A DNA stretch of 64,000 nt from an uncultured Alphaproteobacteria bacterium (lineage in GTDB: Bacteria > Pseudomonadota > Alphaproteobacteria > UBA2966), in NCBI GenBank assembly GCA_958295725.1, contig OY282368.1:1218124-1282123 (forward strand), given 5' to 3'. The notes under the pieces were generated by a model. It searched no databases. It had not been told where the DNA came from and worked only from the letters and a program-made list of their open reading frames with translations. This document shows positions 8,771-16,809 of the stretch, one piece after another; position 1 is the first letter of the stretch, and each line of letters opens with the position of its first letter. Both the position numbers and the translations under genes were made by a program.

Positions 8771-8855
8771 CCCGACCGGAAAGGGGTCGTCGCGCCTCCC
8801 GGCGCTTGCGGTTCACGGTCGCGAACGTCATCGCCATGGGCGCCGCCGGCGCCGC
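8771..8855 (-). pseudogene. Duplicated fragment of the DUF2182 gene
   Basis: About 80 bp are nearly identical to 6071-6153 inside the intact DUF2182 gene. In translation they give APMAMTFATVNRKRREARR, the same peptide as the intact protein, followed by unrelated sequence. It lies immediately after the DUF1326 stop codon, where a DUF2182 gene would be expected. It therefore looks like the relic of a second or original copy, broken when the ATPase/HNH pair arrived. Confidence 0.7.
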
Positions 8856-8860
8856 CGCTC

Positions 8861-9472
8861 TCAGTTCCGGCTCTCGTGCGTGTGGGTGTAGCGGCCCCAG
8901 AAGACGTTGCCGCCCGAGTTGTCCCATTCGAGCCCGAAGTTGTCGAAGCGGCAGACGTTGGACCGGCCGCACTTGAGCTTGCCGCCGAGCGCGATGCGCT
9001 GGCGCGTGTGCTCCAGTTCCGGCACGCGCCCGCCGAACCCGTCGATCGGCGCGTAGTCCACTTCGAGGATCCCCGGGACCGACGCCTTCCGCGTCTCCGT
9101 GCTGAATTCGATGGGCGCCGCGTCGATGCCGAGCCATTCCGCGGTGAGGGCGTCGATGCCCTCGAAGACGCCGCCGGCCTCGCCGCCGAAGATCGCCTTC
9201 ATCGCCGCCTGCTGGTCCGCGTCCCCGCGTTCGTCGACGAGAACGCCGGTGCGGTAACCACCCGCCCGCATGTTGCCGGGCACCTCCGCGACGAGGATGG
9301 CGTTCAGGCCGTCGAGCGGCGTCGCGCCGAAATTCCCGCGGACGACGCGGAAGGCCATCATCAGGTGACAGCCGCCGTAGCCCGTCGACGGCGCGCCGGT
9401 GAACGGGCAGGGGCAATTCGGCGGACAGTTACAGGTCTCGATGTAGTCGAAATTCAGCTCCCAGGGGGTCAC
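8861..9472 (-). CDS. DUF1326 domain-containing protein
   Basis: A 203-residue soluble protein. The family signature is at the N-terminus, NFDYIETCNCPPNCPCPF, with closely spaced cysteines at about residues 14-20, then GGCHLMMAFRVVRG; the C-terminus has KCGRSNVCRF and YTHTHES. The GTG start is preceded by GAGGAG on the minus strand. DUF1326 proteins usually neighbour DUF2182 membrane proteins, and the pair is suspected to act in metal handling. The role is unknown, and nothing here shows regulation. Confidence 0.88.
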   Translation of the reverse strand: MTPWELNFDYIETCNCPPNCPCPFTGAPSTGYGGCHLMMAFRVVRGNFGATPLDGLNAILVAEVPGNMRAGGYRTGVLVDERGDADQQAAMKAIFGGEAGGVFEGIDALTAEWLGIDAAPIEFSTETRKASVPGILEVDYAPIDGFGGRVPELEHTRQRIALGGKLKCGRSNVCRFDNFGLEWDNSGGNVFWGRYTHTHESRN

Positions 9473-9631
9473 GGCGTCGCTCCTCGATGTTCGATCCGCC
9501 ACGATGTTCGCACACCGGCCACCGGCCCGTACACATCGTTCGTCCGGCCACATCGCCCACGGTGGTTCCGGTCGGACCGGAACCGCGCTACAATGATATA
9601 CAAGTATGCCGGAATCGCGGGCGGAGAGGTG

Positions 9632-10588
9632 ATGTCGATCGTCGAGAATGCGCAAAGTTCGATGCTGCCCCGGAAAGAGGTCAAGCCGTACCTGAAACGC
9701 AAGGACTGGCCGGGCCTCGTCTATCTCGCCGTTCATTTCTCCATGATCGGCGGCACGGGCTGTCTGGTGTACCTGGCGATGGGCACGGGCTGGGTCGTTC
9801 CGGCGGTCGTGCTGCACGGGCTCATCCTGTCGACCCTGTTCCATCCGCTGCACGAGTGCGCTCACGGCACGGCGTTCAAGACCCGCTGGCTGAACGAAAC
9901 CGTCATGCAGGTTCTCGGCTTCGTCTATATCTGGCCGGGCCTGCTTTTCCGCTACGACCACGCGCCGCATCACAGCCATACCCAGATCCAGGGCAAGGAT
10001 ACGGAGATGGCGATCCCGACCCCGCGCAACCTGGGCGACTATCTCGTCTACGTTTCCGGGCTCACGCACCATTGGCGCAACCTCGGCTGGCTGTTCCGCC
10101 ACTCGATGGGCCGGATACTGCCGGAGGACGGAGCCAACGTGCCCCCGAGCGAGCTGCCCAAGATCTTCCTGGAAGCCCGTGTCATGCTGGCGGGGTATAC
10201 GCTGATACTCCTGGCCGGGGTCGCGTCCGGCTATTGGTGGGCGCCGATCGTCTACTATTTCCTGCCGAGATTCCTGGGCGAGCCGCTCGTGCGCTTCTTC
10301 CGGGTGGCCGAGCACGTCGGGATGGACGAATCCCTCGACATGACGCGCAACACGCGAACGACCCTCACCAACCCGCTCGTTCAGTTCCTCACCTGGAACA
10401 TGGGGTTCCACGGCGAGCATCACGTCTATCCGTCGGCGCCCTTCCATCGGCTTCCCGCCCTCCATCGGAAGATCGGGCGCAACGTCCACGTGGCGAAGGG
10501 CGGGTATCTGTGGGTACACTGGGACATCATCCGGAACCGTCTCGACGGCTTCTCCCTGGCGACGGCGAGAAAGCTCAAGGCTCTTTAG
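9632..10588 (+). CDS. Fatty acid desaturase family membrane enzyme
   Basis: A 318-residue di-iron membrane enzyme (FA_desaturase fold). The three histidine clusters are HPLHECAHG (about 71-79), HAPHHSHTQ (about 117-125) and FHGEHHVYPSAPFHRLP near the C-terminus, which together supply the iron ligands. Hydrophobic segments flank them. ATG is preceded by GGAGAGG; an upstream in-frame ATG at 9593 has no such site. The product may desaturate or hydroxylate an acyl chain, a carotenoid or another alkyl substrate. No ferredoxin or reductase gene is adjacent. Confidence 0.88.
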   Translation: MSIVENAQSSMLPRKEVKPYLKRKDWPGLVYLAVHFSMIGGTGCLVYLAMGTGWVVPAVVLHGLILSTLFHPLHECAHGTAFKTRWLNETVMQVLGFVYIWPGLLFRYDHAPHHSHTQIQGKDTEMAIPTPRNLGDYLVYVSGLTHHWRNLGWLFRHSMGRILPEDGANVPPSELPKIFLEARVMLAGYTLILLAGVASGYWWAPIVYYFLPRFLGEPLVRFFRVAEHVGMDESLDMTRNTRTTLTNPLVQFLTWNMGFHGEHHVYPSAPFHRLPALHRKIGRNVHVAKGGYLWVHWDIIRNRLDGFSLATARKLKAL

Positions 10589-10624
10589 GATGCGGAACAC
10601 ACGAGACATCAACGAGCGAGCGAT

Positions 10625-10891
10625 ATGGACCTACTAGGCGCCGCCATCAGCTTCGCGATCAGCGCCTTCGTTGGCGTCCTCGTCGGCATGTTCGTCGGCG
10701 CCCTCGTCGGCGCGCTCATCGGCGTCCCCATCGGCGCGCTCATCGGCGTCGTCCCCTTCGGCGCCTTCGTCGGCGTCCCCATCGGCGCCTTCGTCGGCAT
10801 CTACGCCGGCATCAAGACCTACAAGAAAACGATGACGAGAATCACCCGGACGGCGGCGGCCACCGCCGTTGAGAGGGGACATGACGAATGA
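10625..10891 (+). CDS. Small glycine-zipper hydrophobic protein
   Basis: An 88-residue protein made almost entirely of short repeats such as FVGALVGALIGVPIGALIG, giving regularly spaced glycines (GxxxG) in a continuous hydrophobic stretch of about 60 residues, followed by a basic/polar tail (KTYKKTMTRITR). Glycine zippers of this type pack membrane helices or build oligomeric pores. The coding DNA is itself repetitive (GTCGGCGCC/ATCGGCGTC units). It lies 36 bp after the desaturase gene on the same strand. No family is recognised; it may be a genuine membrane peptide or a repeat-expanded frame. Confidence 0.55.
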   Translation: MDLLGAAISFAISAFVGVLVGMFVGALVGALIGVPIGALIGVVPFGAFVGVPIGAFVGIYAGIKTYKKTMTRITRTAAATAVERGHDE

Positions 10892-10989
10892 ATCCACCAT
10901 CCTTCGCGCAGGGAGTAAGGAAGGAGTGGTTCGACCTGTCCATCGAGTACGTAATTTCCATTACTTGACAACGTGAGATATCTCCCGAA

Positions 10990-11862
10990 ATGACCGACTT
11001 CGAGTGGAATCATCGATACGCGGACCTCCCGGGTCTGCGCGTGCATTACGTCCGGCACGGACAGGGAATGCCGCTCGTCCTGCAGCACGGATGGCCCGAG
11101 TTCTGGTACACGTGGCACAAGAACGTTCCCGCGTTGGCCGAGCATTTCGACGTCATCGCGCCCGACCTGCGGGGCTTCGGCGACACCGGCAAGCCCGAAG
11201 GAGTCCCCGAGATCCGGGACTACGTGGACGATCTCTCGAATCTGGTCGATCACCTCGGTCTCGACGGCTTCGGAATCGTCACCCACGACGTGGGGGCGTG
11301 GATCGCCCAGCCTTACGCCCTCCAAAACGCGGAACGACTGAAAGGGCTGTTCTTTCTGAACTGTCCGTATCCCGGCGTGGGCAACCGCTGGAACGAGCCC
11401 GGACACCAGATAAACACGTGGTACCAGCAGTTCCACCAGATGCCGTTCTCGGCGGAACTCCTCACGCGGGACCGGGAGAACGCCAGGATCTACTTCAGGC
11501 ACATGCTGGACTACTGGACCTACGCGGACGGCGTCTTCGACGAGGATCTGGAGGCCTGGATCGACAACTTCATGAAACCCGGCAACATGCAGGGCGGCTT
11601 CAACTGGTATATCGCCGTCAACGACTTCCGCCTGAAGATCATGCGGGAAGGGCCGCTCGACGTACCGAGGATCGGCGTGCCGACGCGGGTCTTCTGGGGC
11701 GAAGCCGACCCCGTGCTCAAGGCGGAATGGAGAGACAATCTCGGAAACTATTTCAGCGACTTGCGCAAGGTCGACGTCGTGAGCGAGGCCGGGCACTTCG
11801 TCCATTACGAACAGCCTGAACGGACGAACGAAGAAATCATAAGATTTTTCAAAAGCCTGTAG
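10990..11862 (+). CDS. Alpha/beta hydrolase, epoxide hydrolase/haloalkane dehalogenase type
   Basis: A 290-residue alpha/beta hydrolase. The oxyanion motif is HGWPEFWYTW at 33-42. The nucleophile elbow VTHDVGAW has aspartate (D100) as nucleophile, as in epoxide hydrolases and dehalogenases. D240 (FWGEADP) and H269 (EAGHFVHYEQPE) complete the triad. The cap region (about 125-215) includes FNWYIAV, which may supply an epoxide-activating tyrosine. It is followed 22 bp later by a second, unusual alpha/beta hydrolase in the same direction. The substrate (epoxide or organohalide) cannot be decided from sequence. Confidence 0.88.
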   Translation: MTDFEWNHRYADLPGLRVHYVRHGQGMPLVLQHGWPEFWYTWHKNVPALAEHFDVIAPDLRGFGDTGKPEGVPEIRDYVDDLSNLVDHLGLDGFGIVTHDVGAWIAQPYALQNAERLKGLFFLNCPYPGVGNRWNEPGHQINTWYQQFHQMPFSAELLTRDRENARIYFRHMLDYWTYADGVFDEDLEAWIDNFMKPGNMQGGFNWYIAVNDFRLKIMREGPLDVPRIGVPTRVFWGEADPVLKAEWRDNLGNYFSDLRKVDVVSEAGHFVHYEQPERTNEEIIRFFKSL

Positions 11863-11884
11863 ACTGTCTTCGAGAGACGACACG

Positions 11885-12709
11885 ATGTCGGACATCCGCG
11901 TCAAACGAGGTTTCGTGGACACGGCGGACGGCCAGATCTTCTACCGGGAAGCGGGCGGTGGGCCGCCCATCGTGCTGATCCATCAGATTTTGCGCACGTC
12001 CCTGGACTACAAGTTCGCAATGCCGGTCCTGGCCCGGTCCCACCGGGTCGTGGCGTTCGACTCCGTGGGATGCGGCGATTCGGACCACTCCGCCGATCCC
12101 TATTCGATCGAGGACCACGGCGCCGCGATCGGCCGGGCGATGGAGGCGCTCGGCCTCCAGGGAGCGACGGTCTGTGGGCACCATTCGGGCGCGAACATCG
12201 CCATGGAAGTGGGGCTTCAGAGGCCGGATATGGTCGCCCGCAACGTGTTCTCCGGGCTGGCCTACATCGGCGACCCATCGATGCTGCCCGAGCTCCGCGC
12301 CAAGGCCTCCAGGCTCGGAGATCCGGAAACCAGGCCGGACGGCTCGCATCTCCTGGAAATCTGGAAGGAAGGAACCCGGACGAATTGGGGCAGGCCGCGC
12401 TTTCCCGAGGACCGCCTCGACCTCATGACGGATTTCTTTCTCGAGCAGGTCAAGACCGGTCCCCGCCGGTTCGAGCAGTACGTCGCGACGTTCGCCTACG
12501 ACGCGACCAGGAAGCTGCCGCGAGTGAGCGTGCCCATTCTCTTCATCCGCTCGACCGACGACGTCTTCATGTGCGACGCGGTGGACGACTGGATGCGGGA
12601 TCAGCCAGGCGCGTCGCTGGTCGAGATCGAGGTGGAAGGCGGCGGGGAACTGCCCAAGCTCTACCCCGAACCGTGGGCCAGGGCCGTTCTCGATTTCGTG
12701 AGCGGGTAG
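11885..12709 (+). CDS. Alpha/beta hydrolase with atypical nucleophile elbow
   Basis: A 274-residue alpha/beta-hydrolase-fold protein (GDSDHSADPYSIEDHGAAIGRAMEALGL is the typical strand-4 to helix-C region). The nucleophile elbow reads G98-H-H-S-G102, so the nucleophile position (100) is histidine with serine one step later, instead of GxSxG. The usual HGxP oxyanion loop is LIHQILRTS, and the C-terminal catalytic histidine position lies in GGGELPKLYPEP, with no histidine. An acidic residue is present in IRSTDDVF. The fold is clear, but the classical triad is not intact. It forms a pair with the preceding dehalogenase-like gene. Confidence 0.8.
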   Translation: MSDIRVKRGFVDTADGQIFYREAGGGPPIVLIHQILRTSLDYKFAMPVLARSHRVVAFDSVGCGDSDHSADPYSIEDHGAAIGRAMEALGLQGATVCGHHSGANIAMEVGLQRPDMVARNVFSGLAYIGDPSMLPELRAKASRLGDPETRPDGSHLLEIWKEGTRTNWGRPRFPEDRLDLMTDFFLEQVKTGPRRFEQYVATFAYDATRKLPRVSVPILFIRSTDDVFMCDAVDDWMRDQPGASLVEIEVEGGGELPKLYPEPWARAVLDFVSG

Positions 12710-12743
12710 CGACGGGCGCGGGACCACGCGCCACGAGCCGCGG

Positions 12744-13247
12744 TCAGCGTTCGATCCAGAGACGCGCGGGGGTCGGCCTCCACTTCCGGGCGCGGTTTCT
12801 CGCCTCGGCGATCCATTCGGGATTCATGAGGCGCGCCACGTCGTCGCGGAGGGAAACCGCTTGCTGGCGCAGTCCCGGAACGCCGCTGTCGGCGGCGAGG
12901 CTGAGCCACATGTAGGCTCGCGTCAGGTCTTGGACGACGCCGACGCCGCGGATATGAAGCGAGCCGTAGGCGAGTTGCGCGCCCGGGTGGCCCTGGGTCG
13001 CGGCCTTGTGAAACCAGATGGCCGCGAACGCGTCGTTCCGGGGCACGCCCCTGCCGTGGAAGTACATGGCGCCCAGCATGAACTCGGCCCGGGGGTCGCC
13101 GCGCTCGCTCAAGGGCCCGAATTCCCCGAGGGCGATGTCGTAACGGCCGGACTCGTAGGCGAGAATCGCCGCGTCGTAGTCGGCGAGCGCGGCGGCGGAC
13201 GGCGCGCACAGGAACAGCACGGCAAGGGTCGTCCGCATGAACCGCAT
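12744..13247 (-). CDS. Secreted Sel1-repeat (TPR-like) protein
   Basis: A 167-residue protein with a signal peptide (TTLAVLFLCAPSAAALA, cleavage near residue 22). It has two to three Sel1-like repeats: YDIALGEFGPLSERGDPRAEFMLG, AMYFHGRGVPRNDAFAAIWFHKAA and LHIRGVGVVQDLTRAYMWLSLAA. The pattern LGxxYxxGxGVxxDxxxAxxWxxxAA is well kept. Such periplasmic repeat proteins act as protein-interaction scaffolds. It is convergent with the hydrolase gene at 11885 and divergent from the DUF502 gene. The ATG is preceded by GGGAG. The exact partner is unknown. Confidence 0.85.
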   Translation of the reverse strand: MRFMRTTLAVLFLCAPSAAALADYDAAILAYESGRYDIALGEFGPLSERGDPRAEFMLGAMYFHGRGVPRNDAFAAIWFHKAATQGHPGAQLAYGSLHIRGVGVVQDLTRAYMWLSLAADSGVPGLRQQAVSLRDDVARLMNPEWIAEARNRARKWRPTPARLWIER

Positions 13248-13416
13248 GGTCGGCGCTCCCGTGTTTCCCCACGAGGATACCGCGACGCCGCCCGGTTCGC
13301 CAGACCGGGAGGACTCCCGTGTGTTCTCTTCCTCCCGAGAGGGGGAGGAGTGGCGCCATGCTGGACATCGCGCCGGCCAGGGGCCATATGTGATCCGCGC
13401 ACAGGCGGGCGAAAAG

Positions 13417-14151
13417 ATGGACGACCGACGGCAAGCGAAAGAAGAAGACGGGGAAGGGCGACCGTCGCCGCACATCATCGTGCCGGTGGAGGTGGGCTTC
13501 CTGCACCGTCTTCGCACCTACTTCCTCACCGGGATCGTCGTTACCGCGCCCCTCGGCATCACGATCTTCATCGCCTGGAAGTTCATCGGACTCGTGGACG
13601 GCTGGGTCACGCCCCTGATCCCGGCGCGGTACAACCCGGGCACCTATCTGCCCTTCGACGTTCCGGGCCTGGGACTGGTCGTCGCCATCATCGCCTTGAC
13701 TCTCGTCGGCGCCCTGACGGCGAGCTTCGCCGGACGCATCCTGGTCAGGTTCGGCGAACGGCTGGTGGCCAGAATGCCCGTCATCCGCGCGGTCTACGGG
13801 GCGCTGAAGCAGATCTTCGAGACGGTGCTGGCCCAATCCTCCAAATCCTTTCGGGAGGTGGTGCTGGTGGAATACCCGCGACGGGGAATCTGGGCGATCG
13901 CGTTCGTCACCAGCCACACCGAGGGGGAGATCCAGAACCTGACCGAGGACGACCTCGTCAACATCTTCCTGCCGACGACGCCCAATCCGACCTCGGGCTT
14001 CCTGCTGTTCGTTCCGCGCCGGGCCCTGGTCACGCTCGACATGACGGTCGAGGAAGGCATCAAGCTCGTGATCTCCGGCGGCATCGTCACGCCGCCCGAC
14101 ACGCGCCCGCGCGACGGCCCGCCGATTCCGTCCCGCGAGGCCGAGGCATAG
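13417..14151 (+). CDS. DUF502 family membrane protein
   Basis: A 244-residue protein with a basic, acidic-tailed N-terminus and two predicted membrane segments (YFLTGIVVTAPLGITIFIAW and LGLVVAIIALTLVGALTASF). Soluble family blocks follow: MPVIRAVYGALKQIFETV, REVVLVEYPRRGIWAIAFVT and VNIFLPTTPNPTSGFLLFVP. These define DUF502. The gene commonly lies beside recG/mfd in alphaproteobacteria, as here. I selected the ATG at MDDRRQAKEE; the frame is open for 60 codons upstream but that part is not conserved-looking. No biochemical role is established. Confidence 0.88.
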   Translation: MDDRRQAKEEDGEGRPSPHIIVPVEVGFLHRLRTYFLTGIVVTAPLGITIFIAWKFIGLVDGWVTPLIPARYNPGTYLPFDVPGLGLVVAIIALTLVGALTASFAGRILVRFGERLVARMPVIRAVYGALKQIFETVLAQSSKSFREVVLVEYPRRGIWAIAFVTSHTEGEIQNLTEDDLVNIFLPTTPNPTSGFLLFVPRRALVTLDMTVEEGIKLVISGGIVTPPDTRPRDGPPIPSREAEA

Positions 14152-14215
14152 CGCGCGTCTGCCTCTGGAACTGACGCCCGGTCCGGCGTATGAGGACGCG
14201 ACGCGGTCCGCCTCC

Positions 14216-16303
14216 TCAGCCGGACCTCAGGTAGCCCACGGCGGCGTCGCGTTCGAAGAGATAGAGCAGCACTCTCAGCGCTCGTCCGCGGTCGGAAGAC
14301 AGGTCGGGGTCCCGCTCCAGCGCCAGTCTGGCGTCGTCGCGGGCGGCCAGCATGAGCTCCTCGTGCGCCGCGACGTCCGCCAGCCGGAAATCGGGAAGGC
14401 CGCTCTGGCGGGTGCCGAGCACCTCGCCGGCGCCTCTGAGGCGCAGGTCCTCCTCGGCGATCCGGAAGCCGTCGTCGGTCTCTCGCATGATCCGGATGCG
14501 CGCCCGGGCCGCGTCGCCCAGCGGGGCGGCGTAAAGCAACAGGCATCGGCCCCGCCGGTCCCCTCGGCCGACGCGCCCCCGCAGTTGATGGAGCTGAGCC
14601 AGACCGAACCTCTCCGCGTGCTCGACGACCATGACGGTCGCCTCGGGAATGTCGACGCCGACCTCGATCACGGTGGTCGCCACGAGCACCGATACCTCGC
14701 CGGCGGCGAACCCGTTCATTCGCGCGTCTTTCTCGGCGCTCTTCATGCGGCCGTGCAACAGGGCGACGCCGCCGCCCAGACTCCCGGCGAGCGCGGCGTG
14801 GCGTTCCTCGGCCGCGGCGGCGTCGACGACGTCCGATTCCTCCACGAGCGGGCATACCCAGTAGACCCGGTCGCCGCCGGCGACGGCCCGGCGCACCGCC
14901 TGGACGACTTCGTCGAGACGGTCGAGCGGCATGGCGCGCGTGTCCACGGGCGTTCGGCCCGGCGGCTTTTCGTCCAGCCGCGAGACGTCCATGTCGCCGT
15001 ATGCGGTCATGGTGAGCGTCCGGGGTATCGGCGTCGCCGTCATGACGAGAAGATTGGCGCGGGCGCCGGCGGCCTTGGCCGTCAGGGCGAGGCGCTGGTG
15101 GACGCCGAATCGATGTTGCTCGTCAATCACCGCGAACGCGAGGTCGCCGAAGGCGACGCCTTCCTGAAAGATCGCGTGCGTGCCGACGAGTATGTCGATC
15201 TCGCCCGCCCGCAGATTGGCGAGAGTCCGTCGGCGGGACTCGCCCTTTTCCCGCCCCGTCAGGAGGACGAGGCGGATGCCGAGCCCGACGCAGAGCGGCG
15301 CGAGCACATCGCGGTGCTGCCGGGCCAGAATCTCGGTCGGCGCCATGAGCGCCGCCTGAGCCCCGCATTCGACGGCATTGAGCATGGCCAGAAAGGCCAC
15401 GATCGTTTTCCCCGACCCCACGTCGCCTTGCAGCAATCGCAGCATACGGGCGGGGGAGGCCATGTCGTCGCATATCTCCTTCAGCGCCCGCTCCTGGGCC
15501 CCGGTCAGGGAATAGGGGAGGGACGCGAGGGTCCGCGTCCGGAGCGAACCGTCCCCGGAAACGGCGCGTCCCGCGCCCTCGCGGACGCTCTCGCGGACCA
15601 GGGCGAGGGCGAGCTGGTTGGCCATGAGCTCGTCGTAGGCCAGCCGTTCTCGCGCCGGATGGTCGGGCTTCAGGCGGTCCGGCGACTCCGGGGCGTGCGC
15701 GGCCAGGAGCGCGTCCTTCCACCCCGGCCATCGACGTCGCGAGAGGAATCGGGGCTCCAGCCATTCGGGGAGGTCGGGCGCCTTGTCGAGCGCCGACCGG
15801 ACGGCGCGCCGCAACGGTCGCGCGGTCAGTCCTGCCGTCAGCGGGTAGACGGGCTCCACGATCTTGAGGGCATCGAGCTCCTCGACGGTCCCGATGTGGT
15901 CGGGGTGCGCGATTTGGATCTCGTCCCGGTAACGCTGGATGCGGCCGCTCACCACGCGTTCCTCGCCGACGGGCAACGCGCGCTCCAGGTAGTCCGGCCT
16001 GGCGCGAAAGAAAACCAAGGTCAGCAGGGCACTGTCGTCGCGGCACAGGACCTTGTACGGCAGGCGCTTGTCGGGGGCCGGCAGATGACGTTCGACGACC
16101 ACGGTCATCGTCACGATGGCGCCCTCGGGAGCGTTCGCCACCGGGGGCGAGTGGCGGCGGTCGACGATCTGGATCGGCAGATGCCAGTACAGGTCCACGA
16201 GCCGGGGGCCGGCGATCTTCTCGATCAGCTTCGCGATACGGGGTCCGACGCCCGGCAGGCTGGCGACGGGTGCGAAGGCGGGGAAGAGGATTTCCGGGCG
16301 CAT
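14216..16303 (-). CDS. recG: ATP-dependent DNA helicase RecG
   Basis: A 695-residue superfamily-2 helicase that remodels stalled replication forks and Holliday junctions. The N-terminal helical/OB-fold wedge region begins FPAFAPVASLPGVGPRIAKL and includes YWHLPIQIVDRRHSP. The motor has motif I LLQGDVGSGKT, motif II VIDEQHRFG, motif III TATPIPRTL and motif VI QLRGRVGRGDRRG. The C-terminus carries the RecG-type LRLRGAGEVLGTRQSG segment. The start chosen, MRPEILFPAFAPV, is the common family start; ATG and TTG codons 6 and 12 codons upstream are alternatives. It is transcribed away from sdhE-mfd. Confidence 0.97.
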   Translation of the reverse strand: MRPEILFPAFAPVASLPGVGPRIAKLIEKIAGPRLVDLYWHLPIQIVDRRHSPPVANAPEGAIVTMTVVVERHLPAPDKRLPYKVLCRDDSALLTLVFFRARPDYLERALPVGEERVVSGRIQRYRDEIQIAHPDHIGTVEELDALKIVEPVYPLTAGLTARPLRRAVRSALDKAPDLPEWLEPRFLSRRRWPGWKDALLAAHAPESPDRLKPDHPARERLAYDELMANQLALALVRESVREGAGRAVSGDGSLRTRTLASLPYSLTGAQERALKEICDDMASPARMLRLLQGDVGSGKTIVAFLAMLNAVECGAQAALMAPTEILARQHRDVLAPLCVGLGIRLVLLTGREKGESRRRTLANLRAGEIDILVGTHAIFQEGVAFGDLAFAVIDEQHRFGVHQRLALTAKAAGARANLLVMTATPIPRTLTMTAYGDMDVSRLDEKPPGRTPVDTRAMPLDRLDEVVQAVRRAVAGGDRVYWVCPLVEESDVVDAAAAEERHAALAGSLGGGVALLHGRMKSAEKDARMNGFAAGEVSVLVATTVIEVGVDIPEATVMVVEHAERFGLAQLHQLRGRVGRGDRRGRCLLLYAAPLGDAARARIRIMRETDDGFRIAEEDLRLRGAGEVLGTRQSGLPDFRLADVAAHEELMLAARDDARLALERDPDLSSDRGRALRVLLYLFERDAAVGYLRSG

Positions 16304-16527
16304 GGGCTGGTGCGAGCGCATCACGGCAATGCGGGCCAAGCCCGGCGACCTTATCGCAGGCGCTGGACGCGTGTCATATCGGCTCTCCGGCCGTCGCGGA
16401 ACGCCCGGCGACCGTGACAGCGAGGCCGCCGCGGACTATATCGAACCCCCAGTCGACTCTGGACCGCCCGCCGCGGGATCCGTGCGCGGGGAGCCAAGAG
16501 TCCGTCCACCTCGAGGACCGGAGCCCA

Positions 16528-16809
16528 GTGACCGACGAGAGCCCGCCCATCGACGAGTCGGAGGCGAAACGAAGGCGTTTGCTGTACCGCAGCCGGAACC
16601 GGGGAACGAAGGAGACCGACCTTTTGCTCGGCCGGTTCGCGAGCCGACATCTGGAGGCGTTCGACGACCGGCAACTCGCGCGTTACGAGGCGCTTCTGAG
16701 AGAGAGCGACCCCGACATCCTGGCCTGGATAGCCGGCCGCGAAGCCCCGCCACCCGAACACGACAACGACGTGATGAAGTTTCTTCTGGAATTCAAGTAT
16801 TATGAATAA
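16528..16809 (+). CDS. sdhE: FAD assembly factor SdhE (succinate dehydrogenase assembly factor 2)
   Basis: A 93-residue protein of the SdhE/Sdh5 family, which helps attach FAD covalently to SdhA. The diagnostic motif appears as SRNRGTKETDLLLGRF (RGxxE around residues 27-31), followed by LARYEALLRESDPDILAWI, the core five-helix fold. The start is a GTG giving VTDESPPIDESEAKRRRLLY, the right length for the family; a GGAG lies five bases upstream. Its last 8 bp overlap the mfd start, so the two are translationally coupled. The sdhE-mfd order is common in alphaproteobacteria. Confidence 0.93.
   Translation: MTDESPPIDESEAKRRRLLYRSRNRGTKETDLLLGRFASRHLEAFDDRQLARYEALLRESDPDILAWIAGREAPPPEHDNDVMKFLLEFKYYE

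Noticed and set aside
10966..10989. TTGACA just upstream of the epoxide hydrolase-like gene as a -35 box
   Set aside because: Only 18 bp separate it from the start codon, leaving no room for a -10 box and leader unless the transcript is leaderless, for which there is no evidence.
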